Assembly (NCBI GenBank): GCA_030824725.1
Contig: JAPJRE010000179.1
Location: 1-7,931, forward strand
Source: Sphingomonas sp.
Lineage (GTDB): Bacteria > Pseudomonadota > Alphaproteobacteria > Sphingomonadales > Sphingomonadaceae
Direction: 5' to 3'
DNA length: 7,931 nucleotides
Position numbers and translations under genes: made by a program. The notes below the pieces were generated by a model. That model did not search any database, was not told where the DNA came from, and saw only the letters and a list, made by a program, of their open reading frames with translations. The number at the start of each line of letters is the position of its first letter. Position 1 is the stretch's first letter. Positions 6,214 to 7,931 of this stretch are shown here, piece after piece.

Positions 6214-6307
6214 GTCATTCCTAAGAAGGCGGGAGTCCATTGGCGCTAATGGCGCGGTTCGGTCCGCAGCGTCCTGGCAAATGGAATCCCGCCTTCGCAG
6301 GAATGAC
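6214..6307. repeat. Dispersed palindromic element B, inverted relative to element A
   Basis: A 94-base element with terminal inverted repeats beginning GTCATTCC at 6214 and ending GGAATGAC at 6307. Read on the minus strand, its interior (TTGCCAGGA..., AGCGCCAATGG) aligns with that of the element at 5041-5133, so the two are inverted copies of one family. The left arm has changed (CTAAG instead of CGCGAAG-type sequence), weakening its small hairpin, while the right arm is better kept. It sits between the convergent ends of ohr and the FlgC-like gene. Apart from this and the hairpin at 6168-6189, I see nothing in 6158-6337. Confidence 0.85.
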
Positions 6308-6337
6308 GATCAATTTGGAAAAGCGGGCCGGACGCCC

Positions 6338-6754
6338 TCAGACGCGCATGTCGAGCAGCGAACCCATCATCCGGTCCTCGGTCTTCATCACCGAAAGGTT
6401 CGCGCGGAACGAGAAGAGCGCCTTGCGCTGCTCGACATCCTCGCTCGCGAAATCGATATCGGGCGCCTCGATGTTCCCATCTTCATCGGCATCTTGCGAC
6501 TCCGGGTCATAACGCGGCCCAGTGGCCGGCACCGCCGGCACCGGCTTGGCGTTGACGCCGCCCCCGGCCGCCGCGGCCTGGTACAGCGCGATCGGCTGAT
6601 AGGCGTGGTTGACCGTCTTGCCGATCGCATTCGCCGCCGTCACCGCCTTGACGGTCTCGCCAGTGGTATTGACGTTGGCGACATTCTGCGCGCTGACGTT
6701 GATCCGCGCGACGCTGGCCTGGACCCCCGTAAGGGCAATGTTGGTGGCGATCAT
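6338..6754 (-). CDS. FlgC-like flagellar basal-body rod family protein, orphan
   Basis: A 138-residue protein from ATG (6752-6754) to TGA (6338-6340), with a ribosome site CGGAG seven bases before the start. The N-terminus ALTGVQASVARINVSAQNVANVNTTG (7-32) matches the flagellar rod N-terminal motif (LxxxxNNxANxNTxG). The central YDPESQDADEDGNIEAPDIDF (82-102) corresponds to the FlgC segment YDPxHPDAxxxGYVxxPNV. The C-terminus RANLSVMKTEDRMMGSLLDMRV matches the rod C-terminal helix. Length agrees with FlgC (about 135-150). Rod proteins are exported by the flagellar type III system and assemble the axial rod. No other flagellar gene is visible on either side, so this is probably a stand-alone paralogue rather than the operon copy of flgC. 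The middle (51-80) is unusually rich in Ala, Gly and Pro. The tyrosine-valine of FlgC is replaced by Asn-Ile, giving a sequence that resembles a calcium-binding DxDxDG loop. Whether it works in a flagellum is unknown. Confidence 0.8.
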   Translation of the reverse strand: MIATNIALTGVQASVARINVSAQNVANVNTTGETVKAVTAANAIGKTVNHAYQPIALYQAAAAGGGVNAKPVPAVPATGPRYDPESQDADEDGNIEAPDIDFASEDVEQRKALFSFRANLSVMKTEDRMMGSLLDMRV

Positions 6755-6833
6755 GGCGCTACTCCGATGCGCCAGTGTCGCAGCAGCACGTGAACAAGCG
6801 GTTGCCGAACATGCTTAACCGCCCGCACACGCG

Positions 6834-6870
6834 AAAAGGGCCGCGCCCGCCGAACTGGCAGACGCGGCCC
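6834..6870 (-). terminator. Intrinsic terminator of the hydrolase gene
   Basis: Read on the minus strand, GGGCCGCG (6863-6870) pairs perfectly with CGCGGCCC (6838-6845) around a 17-base loop, followed immediately by TTTT (6834-6837). It lies 13 bases after the hydrolase stop codon. This is the most convincing intrinsic terminator in the window and separates the hydrolase from the FlgC-like gene. Confidence 0.8.
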
Positions 6871-6883
6871 GTTTGTCAGCGCA

Positions 6884-7852
6884 TCACTTGCGGATGAACG
6901 CCAGCAGATCGGGGTTCAGCACGTCGGCGTGCGTTGTCAGCATGCCGTGCGGATAGCCCTTGTAGACCTTCAGCTCGCCATTCTTGACCAGCTTCACGCC
7001 CAGCATCGCCGAGTCCGCGATCGGCACGATCTGGTCGTCGTCGCCGTGCATGAACAGCACCGGCACCTGAATCTTCTTCAGATCCTCGGTCTGGTCGGTT
7101 TCGGAGAAGGCCTTGATGCAGTCATACTGCGCCTTCGCGCCGCCGATCATGCCCTGGCGCCACCAATTCTGGATGATGCCCTGCGAGACTTTCGCGCCCG
7201 GACGGTTGAAACCGTAGAACGGGCCCGACGGCACATCGAGGTAGAATTGCGCGCGGTTCGCGGCGAGCGCGGCGCGGAAGCCGTCGAACACCTCGATCGG
7301 CAGGCCGCCGGGGTTGCTGGCGGTCTTGACCATGATCGGCGGGATCGCGCCGACCAGCACCGCCTTGGCGACGCGGCCCGGCTTGGAGCGCGCGACATAG
7401 GCCGCGACTTCGCCGCCGCCGGTCGAGTGACCGATATGTACGGCGTTCTTGAGGTCGAGCGCGTCGGCCAGTTCGATCACGTCTGCGGCATAGGTCGCCA
7501 TGTCGTTGCCGGTGTCGGTCTGGGTCGAGCGACCATGACCGCGGCGGTCATGCGCGATCACGCGGTAGCCGTGCTGCAGGAAGTACAGCATCTGGGCATC
7601 CCAATCGTCCGCCGAGAGCGGCCAGCCATGGTGGAAAACGATCGGCTGGGCGGTCTTGGGGCCCCAGTCCTTGTAGAAGATCGTCGTGCCGTCCTTGACC
7701 GTGATGGTAGCCATGTTCGCTTCTCCGTGTTCCATGCGGCCGAACGCCGCCGCCTGCGCGGCGGGAATCACCGCCGCAACGGCGCCCACCGCCAGCGCTC
7801 CTTCGAGCAGCTCGCGGCGCGTGACGCCTGTGATGCCTTCAAACCCGTTCAT
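6884..7852 (-). CDS. Alpha/beta hydrolase, cofactor-free chloroperoxidase family, with Tat signal peptide
   Basis: A 322-residue protein from ATG (7850-7852) to TGA (6884-6886). This start has GGAG seven bases upstream and gives a clear twin-arginine leader: TRRELL (11-16), a hydrophobic stretch to about residue 30 and an AQAAA cleavage region near 33-36. An upstream ATG at 7921 is possible but unneeded. The mature part is an alpha/beta hydrolase of the non-heme chloroperoxidase group: HHGWPLS (74-80), AHDRRGHGRS (100-109), nucleophile Ser143 in GHSTGG, acid Asp273 in HGDDDQIVP and His302 in GYPHGM. Such proteins are serine hydrolases or esterases that can also make peracids and halogenate in vitro; the true substrate is unknown. 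Export folded to the periplasm is inferred from the leader. A second start, ATG 7712-7714 (Met47), has its own strong ribosome site (GGAGAAG, five bases away) and matches the usual start of cytosolic relatives (MATITVKDGT...). Confidence 0.9.
   Translation of the reverse strand: MNGFEGITGVTRRELLEGALAVGAVAAVIPAAQAAAFGRMEHGEANMATITVKDGTTIFYKDWGPKTAQPIVFHHGWPLSADDWDAQMLYFLQHGYRVIAHDRRGHGRSTQTDTGNDMATYAADVIELADALDLKNAVHIGHSTGGGEVAAYVARSKPGRVAKAVLVGAIPPIMVKTASNPGGLPIEVFDGFRAALAANRAQFYLDVPSGPFYGFNRPGAKVSQGIIQNWWRQGMIGGAKAQYDCIKAFSETDQTEDLKKIQVPVLFMHGDDDQIVPIADSAMLGVKLVKNGELKVYKGYPHGMLTTHADVLNPDLLAFIRK
7712..7726 (-). promoter_or_regulatory. Internal ribosome site and alternative start inside the hydrolase gene
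   Basis: On the minus strand GGAGAAG (7720-7726) lies five bases before ATG (7712-7714), at codon 47 just after the Tat leader. Starting here would give a 276-residue cytosolic enzyme beginning at the point where leaderless homologues normally begin. It may be a relic of a leader fused onto an ancestral cytosolic gene, or a working second start. Confidence 0.45.
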
Positions 7853-7931
7853 GTCCGCGCTCCGTCGAGTGTCTGCCGATTCTGCGAAGGGCTGCACGCT
7901 GCACGCCCGATCGGACGGCACGGGTCATGGC

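Noticed and set aside
5041..6307. Possible CRISPR-type repeats
   Set aside because: Only two copies, over 1 kb apart, inverted and palindromic; they are REP/MITE-like elements.
7853..7931. Possible start of another minus-strand gene at the right edge (ATG near 7926-7928)
   Set aside because: The frame does not continue as a recognisable protein and has no ribosome site that can be seen; the stretch is best read as the hydrolase upstream region with no clear promoter.

Overview
The window is GC-rich DNA (roughly two thirds G+C by eye) with short intergenic gaps. Codon choice, gene content and dispersed 'GTCATTCCCGCGAAGGCGGG' palindromic elements suggest an alphaproteobacterium, most likely a sphingomonad. 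The genus is an inference from style and was not checked by any search.

Layout. Positions 1-288 (+) hold the last 95 residues of an ABC-exporter ATP-binding protein, cut by the window edge. A hairpin at 301-337 separates it from a convergent gene on the minus strand (3242 down to 337). That gene was originally one 587-residue GAF / degenerate GGDEF / EAL protein for cyclic-di-GMP signalling. It is now broken by an exact tandem duplication with a 1142-bp unit (copies 601-1742 and 1743-2884). Because 1142 is not a multiple of 3, the upstream product ends after 521 residues with a truncated EAL domain. A complete degenerate GGDEF plus EAL region remains downstream without its GAF domain. Deleting one copy restores an uninterrupted 588-codon frame. 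Upstream, also on the minus strand, is a 536-residue FAD-dependent dehydrogenase of the COG2509 type (4923-3313).

Positions 5041-6307 form a compact organic-peroxide module. A divergent pair, the thiol-based repressor OhrR (5591-5160, minus) and the peroxidase Ohr (5732-6157, plus), shares a 140-bp control region with TATCGCGATA-type palindromes. A pair of related ~93-bp palindromic elements, in opposite orientation, brackets the module.

Beyond it lies a lone FlgC-like flagellar rod protein (6754-6338, minus), with no other flagellar gene in view. Next is a Tat-exported alpha/beta hydrolase of the cofactor-free chloroperoxidase family (7852-6884, minus), followed by a good intrinsic terminator at 6834-6870. 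This gene appears to keep a second ribosome binding site and start codon after the signal peptide.

The genes do not form a single pathway. ohrR and ohr are a clear functional unit; the rest are independent housekeeping, signalling or accessory genes. The strongest oddity is the tandem duplication inside the EAL gene. I found no wholly new multi-gene system.
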